A stretch of 64,000 nucleotides of DNA, from assembly GCA_017447865.1 (NCBI GenBank), contig JAFSMO010000104.1, positions 124,001 to 188,000 of the forward strand. Reading direction: 5' to 3'. The notes beneath the pieces were generated by a model that saw nothing but the letters and a program-made list of their open reading frames with translations, made no database searches and was not told the origin of the DNA. Positions 35,671 through 43,887 of the stretch are shown in pieces. Position 1 is the stretch's first letter. The number at the start of each line of letters is the position of its first letter. This stretch comes from Thermoguttaceae bacterium. GTDB taxonomy: Bacteria; Planctomycetota; Planctomycetia; Pirellulales; Thermoguttaceae. The position numbers were made by a program, and so were the translations under genes.

Positions 35671-35783
35671 AAAGCCCCCATCCTTGAGGGGGGTGGCACG
35701 AAGTGCCGGGGGGAGTTAAATGGCGCTCCTGAAACTCCCCCAGTCTCGCTTCGCGAGCCAGCCCCCTCAATGAGGGGGCCTTT
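35671..35783. repeat. Interspersed hairpin repeat, copy B (paired form)
   Basis: The right half 35731-35783 is the reverse complement of copy A (4306-4358) with one mismatch in 53. The left half 35671-35717 is a related but diverged arm (CCCCCATCCTTGAGGGGGG, GGCACGAAGTGCC, GGGGGGAGTT), so the two halves form an inverted pair with a short spacer. Confidence 0.85.
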
Positions 35784-35819
35784 AAAATTCATCTCCGCAT
35801 TCAGCGTTAAAAGAAAGGA

Positions 35820-37655
35820 TCACGCGGATTCCGTTTTGGTGAGCCGCTTCGCGCAGGCCCACAAAATGAGCCACGTCACGAGCGAAACGCACGTCAAAAC
35901 CGCCGCGGGCGTGAACTGCAGGTAAACCCATTTTCCGACCGCGAAGAGCGAGCTGAAAATGGCTGCGCAGCCGACGATCGAGCACAGAACGCCGAGCGGA
36001 ATGTTCAGTTTGGCGGTCGATTCCGCCTCCAGATCGATCCCCTGCGCCTTCGCCTTCTCGTACACATGGCGCCAGCCCGGCCCGGTCGCTCCGGTGCGGC
36101 GGACGAACGCGAAGAGCGTCTCGTCGTCGTCCGGCGGGGTCAGGTACGTCACGAGGATCCAGCCGACCGTCGTGATCGCAACGCCCAGAACGAGTTTCAC
36201 GCTCGCTGCATCAAACCCGAACGTGGCCTCAAGACTGCCGTTGAAGTCCTCGATTCCCAGGATTCTGGGGAGGAAGCGGAACCCCATCGCCACAAGGAAC
36301 GAAATGGCCATGGCCGCGATCTCGCTGTAGGCGTTCAGCCGCCACCAGAACCAGCGCAGCAGGAACAGAAGCCCCGTCCCGGCGCCGATCGAAAGAATGA
36401 TTTCGAAGCAGTCTTTCGCGCTTTCGAGGAAGAGCGCCAGCACGCTGCACAGGATCATCAGGATCACGGTCCAGACGCGCCCCATGAAGACCATCCTGCG
36501 CTCCGAAGCGTCCGGACGAATGAACCTCTGGTAAAAGTCATTCACCATGTACGAGGAACCAAGGTTCAGGTGCGTGGCGATCGTGGACATGTAGGCGGCA
36601 AAGAGCGACGTGATCATCAGCCCGAAAAGACCGTGCGGGAGGAACTGGAACATGGCCGGGTACGCCAGGTCGTCCTTCATCATGTGCGCTGGAATGTTCG
36701 GGAACGCGCTGCGCAGCGACTCAATGTCCGGGAAAACCAGGATCGACGCCAGCGCCACCAGAATCCATGGGAACGGCCGGACTGCGTAGTGGCAGAAATT
36801 GAAGAAGAGCGTCGCGCCCAGGGCGTGGTTTTCGCTCTTGGCCGCCAGCATGCGCTGCGCGACGTAGCTTCCGCCGCCCGGCTCGGCTCCCGGGTACCAC
36901 GTGCTCCACCACTGCACCGCCAGCGGGATCACCAGCAGCGTGATCACCAGATCGGTCTGGCTCAAGTCCGGCATCATGGCGATCTTCGACGAAACGGCCG
37001 GGTTGGCGAGCATCGCGGAGAGACCGCCGACCTGCGGAAGATTCACCGCCACGACCGCCAGCGCGATGGCGCCGACCATGGCGACGATGAACATGATGAA
37101 GTCGGCCCAAATGACGGCCGTGAAACCGCCCATCACGGAGAAAACGACCGTGATCAGCCCGCCCGAAACGAGCGTCACCCACGGGTCGAAACCGAGTGAG
37201 ACGCCGAGGATCTTGATCATCGCGAGCGTCACGTTCGCCATCACCACCGTGTTGAAAATCAGCCCGAGGTAGAGCGTCCGGAAACCGCGCACAAAGGCCG
37301 CGCTTTTCCCGGAGTACCGGATCTCGTAGAATTCAATGTCGGTCAGAACGCCGAGCCGGTGCCAGAGTTTCGAGTAGATGAAAACCGTCACCATACCGGT
37401 CAGGAGGAAGGCCCACCAGCACCAGTTCCCCGCCACGCCCTGCGTACGCACGACGTTCGCGACGAAGTTGGGCGTATCGGCCGCGAACGTCGTCGCGACG
37501 AGCGAGAAACCGAGAAGCCACCACGGCATCTGCCGGCCTGAAAGAAAGAATTCCGAAGAGTTCTTCCCGGCCCGGAACGACGACATGACGCCGATCAGAG
37601 CCATGAGTGCGAAAAATCCAATACAGACGGAATAGTCAAGGAAATTGGGAGCCAT
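35820..37655 (-). CDS. Sodium:solute symporter (SSS family)
   Basis: 611 residues with about 14 hydrophobic segments. SSS features include SVCIGFFALMALIGV in the first helix, SGRQMPWWLLGFSLVATTFAADTPNFV (the Na-binding helix-1/2 region of the LeuT fold), and GGFTAVIWADFIMFIVAMVG. The late segment MITSLFAAYMSTIATHLNLGSSYMVND is the family signature in transmembrane helix 9. Such transporters in Planctomycetota probably import sugars or organic acids with sodium. A roughly 60-residue cytoplasmic loop near 530-570 precedes the last two helices. It lies upstream of the aldo/keto reductase, separated from it by repeat copy B. Confidence 0.93.
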   Translation of the reverse strand: MAPNFLDYSVCIGFFALMALIGVMSSFRAGKNSSEFFLSGRQMPWWLLGFSLVATTFAADTPNFVANVVRTQGVAGNWCWWAFLLTGMVTVFIYSKLWHRLGVLTDIEFYEIRYSGKSAAFVRGFRTLYLGLIFNTVVMANVTLAMIKILGVSLGFDPWVTLVSGGLITVVFSVMGGFTAVIWADFIMFIVAMVGAIALAVVAVNLPQVGGLSAMLANPAVSSKIAMMPDLSQTDLVITLLVIPLAVQWWSTWYPGAEPGGGSYVAQRMLAAKSENHALGATLFFNFCHYAVRPFPWILVALASILVFPDIESLRSAFPNIPAHMMKDDLAYPAMFQFLPHGLFGLMITSLFAAYMSTIATHLNLGSSYMVNDFYQRFIRPDASERRMVFMGRVWTVILMILCSVLALFLESAKDCFEIILSIGAGTGLLFLLRWFWWRLNAYSEIAAMAISFLVAMGFRFLPRILGIEDFNGSLEATFGFDAASVKLVLGVAITTVGWILVTYLTPPDDDETLFAFVRRTGATGPGWRHVYEKAKAQGIDLEAESTAKLNIPLGVLCSIVGCAAIFSSLFAVGKWVYLQFTPAAVLTCVSLVTWLILWACAKRLTKTESA

Positions 37656-37693
37656 GATTCTTTCAAGGGGTAAAGGGAGTGAAGGATGGAAAA

Positions 37694-37818
37694 ACGAATA
37701 ATGAATAACGAATAACGAATAATGGGAAGAAAGACTTCAACCATTTCCAAATAATTAACCGCTTGAGTTAGAACTCATTCCAATCATTATTCGTTATTCG
37801 TTATTCATTATTCATTGA
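37694..37818. repeat. Heptanucleotide repeat locus 4 (ACGAATA type), inverted-repeat element
   Basis: Left arm 37694-37728: ACGAATA, ATGAATA, ACGAATA, ACGAATA, ATGGGAA. Right arm 37784-37818: TCATTAT, TCGTTAT, TCGTTAT, TCATTAT, TCATTGA, the reverse complement of the left. The core shares AGAAAGACTTCAACC and the motif GAACTCATTCC with locus 6. The right arm overlaps the tsaD stop codon. Confidence 0.85.
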
Positions 37819-38843
37819 TTTTTGGCTCTTACGACACCGGCCTCGAAATTGAGGTCGAGGTCTTCGAACTGCCCTGCTCTGTAGCGTTCCCAGGCGATGG
37901 CGCCCATCACCGCGTTATCGGTGCAGAGCTTCAACGGGGCCGTGTAAAAAGTGTAACCGAAACGCTTCGCGTCGCTTTCCAGCCGGGCGCGCAGGACGCC
38001 ATTGGCCGCCACGCCGCCGCCGACACAGAGGTTTTTCATGCCGGTCTTTTGGAGGGCCTGACGCGCTTTCGTCGCCAGCACGTCCACGACTGCCGCTTGA
38101 AACGAGGCCGCAATGTCCGCGCCCTGCTGGTCGGAGATTTCGAGCGACTCGAAACTGTGCTTCCCCTCGCCAACGAGCTGGTACCGGACGGCCGTCTTCA
38201 GGCCACTGAAGCTGAAGTTCAGGTTTTCCGGGTCGTTTTTGAACGTGCGCGGGAAATGGTAGGCCTTGGGGTTTCCCTGCTCCGCCGCCCGCTGAATATT
38301 GGGCCCGCCCGGATACGGCAGTCCGAGCATGGCCGCCACTTTGTCGAACGCCTCGCCGGCCGCGTCGTCAATGGTCGCCCCCAGGAGCGTGAAGTCGAGC
38401 GGATGGGCGCAGCGGTAGAGACTCGTATGCCCGCCGCTGACGATCAGCCCCACGCAGGGGAAAACGTCCTTTTGAGCCGCCACCCGGCAGGCGTACACGT
38501 GTGCCATGAGGTGGTTCACCGCGATCAGGGGCACGCCCAGGGTCAGCGCCAGCGTCTTGGCCGCCACGACCCCGACCAGCAGCGAGCCGGCCAGTCCCGG
38601 GCAGTTCGTCACCGCGACGGCGTCCAGATCGGAGATCTGGATCCCTGCCCGTTTGACGGCCTGATCGATGACCGGGAGGATCCGTTCCATGTGGGCCCTT
38701 GAGGCGATTTCCGGCACGACGCCGCCATACTCGGCAAACAGGTGCGCCTGGCTGGCCACCACTTCGGACAAAACCTCGCCATCGTCCCGGATCACAGCCG
38801 CCGCCGTCTCGTCGCACGAACTTTCGATTGCAATGAGAAGCAT
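37812..38843 (-). CDS. tsaD: tRNA N6-adenosine threonylcarbamoyltransferase
   Basis: 343 residues, standard length. It adds the threonylcarbamoyl group to A37 of ANN-decoding tRNAs, with TsaB and TsaE. Signatures: AIESSCDETAAAVI at the N-terminus, PEIASRAHME, GLAGSLLVG, metal-binding H111 and H115 in NHLMAHVYA, and CVGLIVSGGHTS. Later, LCVGGGVAANGVLRARLE and LCTDNAVMGA complete the ASKHA fold. No Shine-Dalgarno is visible. The stop codon lies inside a heptamer repeat element. Confidence 0.96.
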   Translation of the reverse strand: MLLIAIESSCDETAAAVIRDDGEVLSEVVASQAHLFAEYGGVVPEIASRAHMERILPVIDQAVKRAGIQISDLDAVAVTNCPGLAGSLLVGVVAAKTLALTLGVPLIAVNHLMAHVYACRVAAQKDVFPCVGLIVSGGHTSLYRCAHPLDFTLLGATIDDAAGEAFDKVAAMLGLPYPGGPNIQRAAEQGNPKAYHFPRTFKNDPENLNFSFSGLKTAVRYQLVGEGKHSFESLEISDQQGADIAASFQAAVVDVLATKARQALQKTGMKNLCVGGGVAANGVLRARLESDAKRFGYTFYTAPLKLCTDNAVMGAIAWERYRAGQFEDLDLNFEAGVVRAKNQ

Positions 38844-39128
38844 AAAATTAATAATTTAAGGGGTTTAGGGAAAAGCCGTATTTTGCGCTTTCATAAAAGG
38901 CGCCAATTCCATACTGTTTATTATACCACACAAAGCTGAAAGTCAAGGGGTGGGAAAGAAAAAACCGAAAAAAACTGAAATTTTTCGATTTATTCCGCCC
39001 CTCCCCCTTCCATCTATTGGGTTTTTTGTTAAAATTAGGGCTTGAATTAGTTTCAACTCCGCACGCCGCGGGGTTTATAAGTCCAACTCATTTCCATCTT
39101 TTAACACTCAAATTGAAGGAACCAATCC
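38844..39128. other. AT-rich divergent intergenic region
   Basis: 285 bp between tsaD (minus) and the EF-G-like gene (plus), with no gene. A GTTAAAATT block at 39028-39036 could be a -10 for the plus-strand gene, but its -35 is unclear. Confidence 0.4.
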
Positions 39129-41171
39129 ATGGCGAAGTATCAAGTCGAAAGTATCCGGAACATCGCACTCTGTGGGCATTGCAGTGCAGGTAAGACCACG
39201 ATGGTCGATAAGATACTCCACCGCACCAAGGCCATTAATAACGTTGGAACCGTGGACGCCGGCAACAGCTTCTGCGACTGCGAAGAAGAAGAAAAAGCGC
39301 ATAAATACACCATCGAGTCCAAAGTGACCCACTTCGATTACAAAGGGGTCCTTTTCAACCTGCTCGACACGCCGGGCTACCCCGACTTTATCGGTCAGAC
39401 GATCGGCGCGCTGAACGGCGTCGATAATGCCGCGATCGTGGTCAACGCCCAGAGCGGAATTGAGGTCAACACCCGCCGCGTCTTCCACGCCGCCAAAGAC
39501 CTCGGACTCGGCTGCTTCGTCATCATCAACAAATGCGACGGCGACAACATCGAATTCGATGAACTCGTCGAGCAGATCAAAGACGTTTTCGGTTCCGAGT
39601 GCTTCCTGATGAACAAACCGAACGCCGTGGGCGCTGGTTTCTCCGCGGTGGAAAGCCTTCTGCAGGACGAAGCCTTCATTGAGCAGGTCGTCATGTGCGA
39701 CGACGACTGGATGATGCGGTTCATGGACGGCGAAATCCCGACCGAAGCCGATCTGGCGGTTCTTCTTCCCAAGGCGGTCGCTTCCGGGATCCTCATCCCG
39801 ATCCTCTGCACCAGCTCGAAAAATGAAATTGGTCTGGACGAACTGCTCGACGCGTTCGTTCTGGCCGGTCTGAATCCGGGCGTAATCACCCGCACCGCCA
39901 ACGACGGCGAACTGGAACTGAAATGCGATCCATCGGAGCCGTTCGTCGCTCAGGTCTTCAAAACCCGTGCGGACCCGTTCGTTCAGAAGCTGAGCTTCTT
40001 CCGCGTTTACCAGGGCTCGGTCAAGACCGGCGACACGGTCCCGGTCACCGGAAGCCGCAAAGGTTTGAAAATCGCCCAGCTTTACCAGATGCTCGGCAAC
40101 CAGACGGTCGCGCTTGACGAAGCCGGCCCGGGTTACATTTGCACCGTGACGAAGGCGGAAGACCTCCAGACCAGCACCACGCTCGGAAACGCCACGATGG
40201 CGGAAATCGTCTTCCCGACCCCCATGGTTTCGCTGGCTGCCATGCCGAAGTCCCGCGGCGACGAAGGCAAACTCTCCGGCGCGCTGGCCAAACTGTGCGA
40301 CGAAGATTCCACGTTCAAACGTGATCAGGACCCGCAGACGAAAGAACTGGTCATCACCGGTATGAGCGAGCTTCACCTTCAGATCCTGCAGGAACGCCTG
40401 AAGCGCCGCGACAAAGTGGAGATCGACACGAAAGAGCCGAAAATCCCGTACCGCGAAACCATTCAGCGCAACGGCGAAGGCTCCTACCGTCACAAGAAGC
40501 AGTCCGGCGGTTCCGGTCAGTTCGGTGAAGTCCACATTCGTATGTATCCGTTCCCGGGCGGCACGGATCCGGCTGAATTCTGCACGAAAGACAAGTTCCC
40601 GACTCTGAAAGAGTTCCACCTCGATCCGGAATTCAACTTCCTGTGGATCGACACGGTCACGCAGGGGTCCATCTCTGATAACTTCAAGCCGGCCATTGAA
40701 AAGGGCTTCAAGGAACGCATGACGAAGGGCGTCATTGCGGGCTGCAAGGTCCAGGACATTGCGGTCGAGCTCTTCTTCGGTAAGATGCACGATGTCGACT
40801 CGAACGAAACAGCCTTCAAAACCGCCGCGTCGATGGCGTTCCGTAACGTGTTCCAGGAATGCAAACCGACCCTGCTCGAACCGGTCGTGAAGATCGAGAT
40901 CACCATCCCGAACGACAAAGTCGGCGACATTTCGGGCGACCTTTCCACCCGCCGCGGCCGTCCGCTCGGAATGGAAAGCGCTGGTGGCGGAATGCAGACG
41001 ATCATCGCCGAGATCCCGCTTGCCGAAGTCACGACCTACGCGCGTGTTCTTGCCTCGATGACCGGCGGTCAGGGCAGCTACACGATCGAGTTCGACCGTT
41101 ACGACGTGGTTCCTGGCAACATCATTCAGGACATCATCGCGAAGAACAAGATGGAAGAGGAAGAAGAGTGA
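39129..41171 (+). CDS. EF-G-like translational GTPase
   Basis: 680 residues, full EF-G domain order. AAGGAA precedes the ATG by 7 nt. G1 is GHCSAGKT (16-23), G3 is DTPGYPDF (80-87) and G4 is NKCD (134-137). In canonical EF-G G3 reads DTPGHVDF; here the catalytic His is replaced by Tyr84, and G1 also differs from AHIDAGKT. Domain IV-like SYRHKKQSGGSGQFGEVHI and the C-terminal RRGRPLGMESAGGGMQTIIAEIPLAEV, then TYARVLASMTGGQGSYTIEFDRY are retained. It belongs to the EF-G2-like branch found beside a normal FusA in several phyla; a role in ribosome rescue or specialised translocation is possible but unproved. The C-terminus ends in five Glu. Confidence 0.9.
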   Translation: MAKYQVESIRNIALCGHCSAGKTTMVDKILHRTKAINNVGTVDAGNSFCDCEEEEKAHKYTIESKVTHFDYKGVLFNLLDTPGYPDFIGQTIGALNGVDNAAIVVNAQSGIEVNTRRVFHAAKDLGLGCFVIINKCDGDNIEFDELVEQIKDVFGSECFLMNKPNAVGAGFSAVESLLQDEAFIEQVVMCDDDWMMRFMDGEIPTEADLAVLLPKAVASGILIPILCTSSKNEIGLDELLDAFVLAGLNPGVITRTANDGELELKCDPSEPFVAQVFKTRADPFVQKLSFFRVYQGSVKTGDTVPVTGSRKGLKIAQLYQMLGNQTVALDEAGPGYICTVTKAEDLQTSTTLGNATMAEIVFPTPMVSLAAMPKSRGDEGKLSGALAKLCDEDSTFKRDQDPQTKELVITGMSELHLQILQERLKRRDKVEIDTKEPKIPYRETIQRNGEGSYRHKKQSGGSGQFGEVHIRMYPFPGGTDPAEFCTKDKFPTLKEFHLDPEFNFLWIDTVTQGSISDNFKPAIEKGFKERMTKGVIAGCKVQDIAVELFFGKMHDVDSNETAFKTAASMAFRNVFQECKPTLLEPVVKIEITIPNDKVGDISGDLSTRRGRPLGMESAGGGMQTIIAEIPLAEVTTYARVLASMTGGQGSYTIEFDRYDVVPGNIIQDIIAKNKMEEEEE

Positions 41172-41470
41172 GATTGGGAAGACTGATTCGCTCGCGGGAC
41201 CAGTTGATTGAAAATCTCATTTGATTGGATTTTTGTAGCGGGAGTCTTTCAAAAGAGAGGCTCTCGTTTTTTCAAAAATTAACTACGAAAACGGGCGAAT
41301 TAGAAAAGTTTCACTTCTTTCTCAATCCTGCTTAAAACCTTTTATACTCATAATAAACTATGAAAATTAGTAAAAAAAAGAAAATTTCCCAGATGAACTA
41401 TCGAAACTTTTTTTAAAAAGACGATAAAAAAAGTATATACTACATTTTCGAGTTTACAGAGGTTTGATTC
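41172..41470. other. AT-rich intergenic region
   Basis: 299 bp with a terminator for the EF-G-like gene at the left. No gene is seen. AAAAAAAGTATATACTACA near 41426-41444 could contain a -10 for the following gene, without a clear -35. Confidence 0.4.
41239..41272 (+). terminator. Rho-independent terminator of the EF-G-like gene
   Basis: Imperfect stem CGGGAGTCTTTC / GAGAGGCTCTCG with wobble pairs, followed by T6. Confidence 0.65.
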
Positions 41471-43711
41471 ATGTACGATACGTTCCTGGTGAAATTGAAA
41501 TCCTGGATGCTTTTACTTGCCGTTTTTCTGGTAAGTTCATCTGTTTTATCAATCAATTCTGCATCTGCCCAATGGTGGCGCCGCAACAACGACAGTGGCA
41601 GCAACACCATGCCTCCCGTAGCCTCCTACGCCTCCGGACGCGGCGGCAGAAAAGTGGACCCCACCCCCAACATCCGCGGTTCCAACCAAAATACCATTTT
41701 TAACACTTTCACTGATTTCGATGTTTTCCCCGTCCAAGACAATCGCAAGCCTTACGGCGGCATTTTGGGCAGCAGCGAAATCGTAAGCCTCTCCATTCAG
41801 GAAATTGTCTCGGGAATTGAAAGACGCCAACTGAATTCCCGTTACAATACCTGGCGCTCTTACTACGCCGGAGTCATGAAGAACACGGTGGGAACGAGAA
41901 CCGGTTCCGAAATCAACGGCCTGGGTCGTTTAAGCTGGTTCAACTCCATCACGGCTGACCCGCTCAAAGGCGCTGGCGAAGCGGACGAATTTACCCGCCT
42001 TCTCCACGTGAATCTCTGCACCGGTCGAATCGGTTTTTGCAAAGGCCTGAAACGGATTGCGAACCGAATGGACGTGAATGAGGACTCAGTGAAAGTTCCA
42101 GCTGGCTACAAAAAAGGCTCGGCTGACAAGGCCCTCGCCGATCTTCAAAAAGCCGTAGTTGAAACCCGGCTCGCTCACGGTCGTGCGATCGCGCCTTTGA
42201 ATCAGGATCAAATTAAACGAATCAGCAATTTGTCTCATCGCACGCTGACTCTGGAAGCCTCAGTTGGGCATACGGTCAGCATGAGAGGGACAGCCCGCAG
42301 TCTGATCATTGACATGAGCGCGATCGATATGGCGCAAATGTACGCGGGTCTTGCCGAGCTGTCGTTGATCATCGACCCGGAATTCATCAAATCTCTCGAC
42401 ACGATGAAAGAAAGTGGGAAGGATTTGACGTACGACGGCGTGGACGGTTCGATCGTGAAAATCATCGAAACTCAGGCGGGGGACATAATCGTCGGCGGCC
42501 GTGACAAGAACACGTACGATTTTGACAAAATGCCGAACGTCTGCGCGGTCGTGGACCTCGGCGGTGACGACACGTACCTTGAAGGCTCAGTGAATATTAA
42601 TCGTCCGGTCCTTGCGATTCTGGACCTTCACGGAAATGACACTTACAAAGGCGAGCGTCCCGGAATTCAGGGCAGTTCGATCCTTGGAATTTCACTCCTT
42701 TGCGACGTTGAAGGGAATGACCGCTACTCGGCGCGTCATCATGCCCAGGCCGCGACGATCGGCGGCGCCTGCGCGCTGGTCGATTACAACGGCGACGACC
42801 AATACAACGGGATCCGCCGTGTTCAGGGAGTCGCCCTTTGCGGAGTCGCTATTCTTCTGGACCGCCGCGGAAACGATTCTTACCACGCGGCCATGTGGTC
42901 TCAGGGAACCGGTCAGACGTTGGGCTGCGGCGTTCTGGAAGACTGCACGGGCGACGATACTTACTACTCCGGCGGCATGTATCCGGATTCCTATCCTGAA
43001 ACCCCGGGTTACGAAGGCTGGGGTCAGGGCCTTGGAACCGGGATCCGCGGCGTTGCGGCTGGTGGAATCGGTGTCCTGCTCGAAGGTGAAGGAAACGACG
43101 ACTACCAGTACGACTACATCGCCCACGGCGGCGGGTACTGGATGGGGCTGGGTTTCTTCCGTGACTTTGCCGGGAACGACAATCACGAGGGCGGAACGAA
43201 ACTCATGTGGAACGGCTCGCCGCGCCGGGAGAGCAAATTCCAGCGCTTCAGCTCCGGCTTTGGCTGCCATTACGCGGCCGGATTCTTCTTCGAGGATGAC
43301 GGAAACGATACGTACTGGTCGAGCATTATGTCCGAGGGCTTCGCTTGGGACTGTGGAATCGCGTTCTTCTATGATTTTGCTGGTGACGACGTGATAACTG
43401 GTGCCGGCGGTGGAAACCAGGGGCAAGGGGCTCAGGCGAGTCTCGGAGTCATGGTCAATTTCTCGGGAGACGATACTTACAGAGGGTCCAGCCAGGGATT
43501 TGCGTCTTCGTCGATCGACTATCACACCTTGCCGAACTGCGGTGGAAATTTCAGCTTCCTGCTCGATTACGGTGGGAAGGACGTGTACGGCTGCCGCGCC
43601 CAGAACAACGCGGAAACCCAGCGCGGTTACGGCGGTTTCCTGATCGACCGTCCGACCCAGGCCGAGGCCAAGGAGCTTGAAGCGGCCAAGCCGGCGGAAG
43701 AAAAAAAGTGA
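41471..43711 (+). CDS. Exported GDDTY-repeat protein
   Basis: 746 residues. A long signal peptide (about 1-34, ending NSASAQ) precedes a low-complexity start (RRNNDSGSN) and a helical region to about 340. Residues about 355-720 hold nine or more repeats of roughly 30-45 residues, each centred on a strand plus an acidic turn: DLGGDDTY, DLHGNDTY, DVEGNDRY, DYNGDDQY, DRRGNDSY, DCTGDDTY, EGEGNDDY, DFAGNDNH, EDDGNDTY, DFAGDDVI, NFSGDDTY. The order Gly-(Asn/Asp)-Asp-x-Tyr recalls calcium-binding turns of beta-solenoids, but it is not the RTX nonapeptide. I know such proteins as uncharacterised in Planctomycetota. It has its own terminator. Confidence 0.8.
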   Translation: MYDTFLVKLKSWMLLLAVFLVSSSVLSINSASAQWWRRNNDSGSNTMPPVASYASGRGGRKVDPTPNIRGSNQNTIFNTFTDFDVFPVQDNRKPYGGILGSSEIVSLSIQEIVSGIERRQLNSRYNTWRSYYAGVMKNTVGTRTGSEINGLGRLSWFNSITADPLKGAGEADEFTRLLHVNLCTGRIGFCKGLKRIANRMDVNEDSVKVPAGYKKGSADKALADLQKAVVETRLAHGRAIAPLNQDQIKRISNLSHRTLTLEASVGHTVSMRGTARSLIIDMSAIDMAQMYAGLAELSLIIDPEFIKSLDTMKESGKDLTYDGVDGSIVKIIETQAGDIIVGGRDKNTYDFDKMPNVCAVVDLGGDDTYLEGSVNINRPVLAILDLHGNDTYKGERPGIQGSSILGISLLCDVEGNDRYSARHHAQAATIGGACALVDYNGDDQYNGIRRVQGVALCGVAILLDRRGNDSYHAAMWSQGTGQTLGCGVLEDCTGDDTYYSGGMYPDSYPETPGYEGWGQGLGTGIRGVAAGGIGVLLEGEGNDDYQYDYIAHGGGYWMGLGFFRDFAGNDNHEGGTKLMWNGSPRRESKFQRFSSGFGCHYAAGFFFEDDGNDTYWSSIMSEGFAWDCGIAFFYDFAGDDVITGAGGGNQGQGAQASLGVMVNFSGDDTYRGSSQGFASSSIDYHTLPNCGGNFSFLLDYGGKDVYGCRAQNNAETQRGYGGFLIDRPTQAEAKELEAAKPAEEKK

Positions 43712-43718
43712 GTTTCAC

Positions 43719-43750
43719 ACGGCGTTCGAGTTTCGGGCGCCGTTTTTTTC
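43719..43750 (+). terminator. Rho-independent terminator
   Basis: Stem ACGGCG (43719-43724) / CGCCGT (43738-43743) followed by T6-7. Confidence 0.85.
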
Positions 43751-43817
43751 CAGGAAATTATGGAAAAACTGGGATGTCCCCGAGCCGAGGCGTTCCAGTT
43801 TCTTTTTTCCCCACCTC

Positions 43818-43846
43818 TTGACAAACCAATTTCCTTACGGTATAAT
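43818..43846 (+). promoter_or_regulatory. Sigma-70-type promoter for the WbsX-like gene
   Basis: Perfect TTGACA at 43818-43823 and perfect TATAAT at 43841-43846 with a 17-bp spacer, 41 bp before the ATG at 43888. Confidence 0.88.
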
Positions 43847-43887
43847 TTCTGATTATATCCCACCACCCTCTTGAAAGGAGCTTTCCC

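Noticed and set aside
34473..35792. Longer aldo/keto reductase starting at 35792
   Set aside because: The extension is translation of the interspersed hairpin repeat; the ATG at 35621 has a ribosome site and the normal family start.
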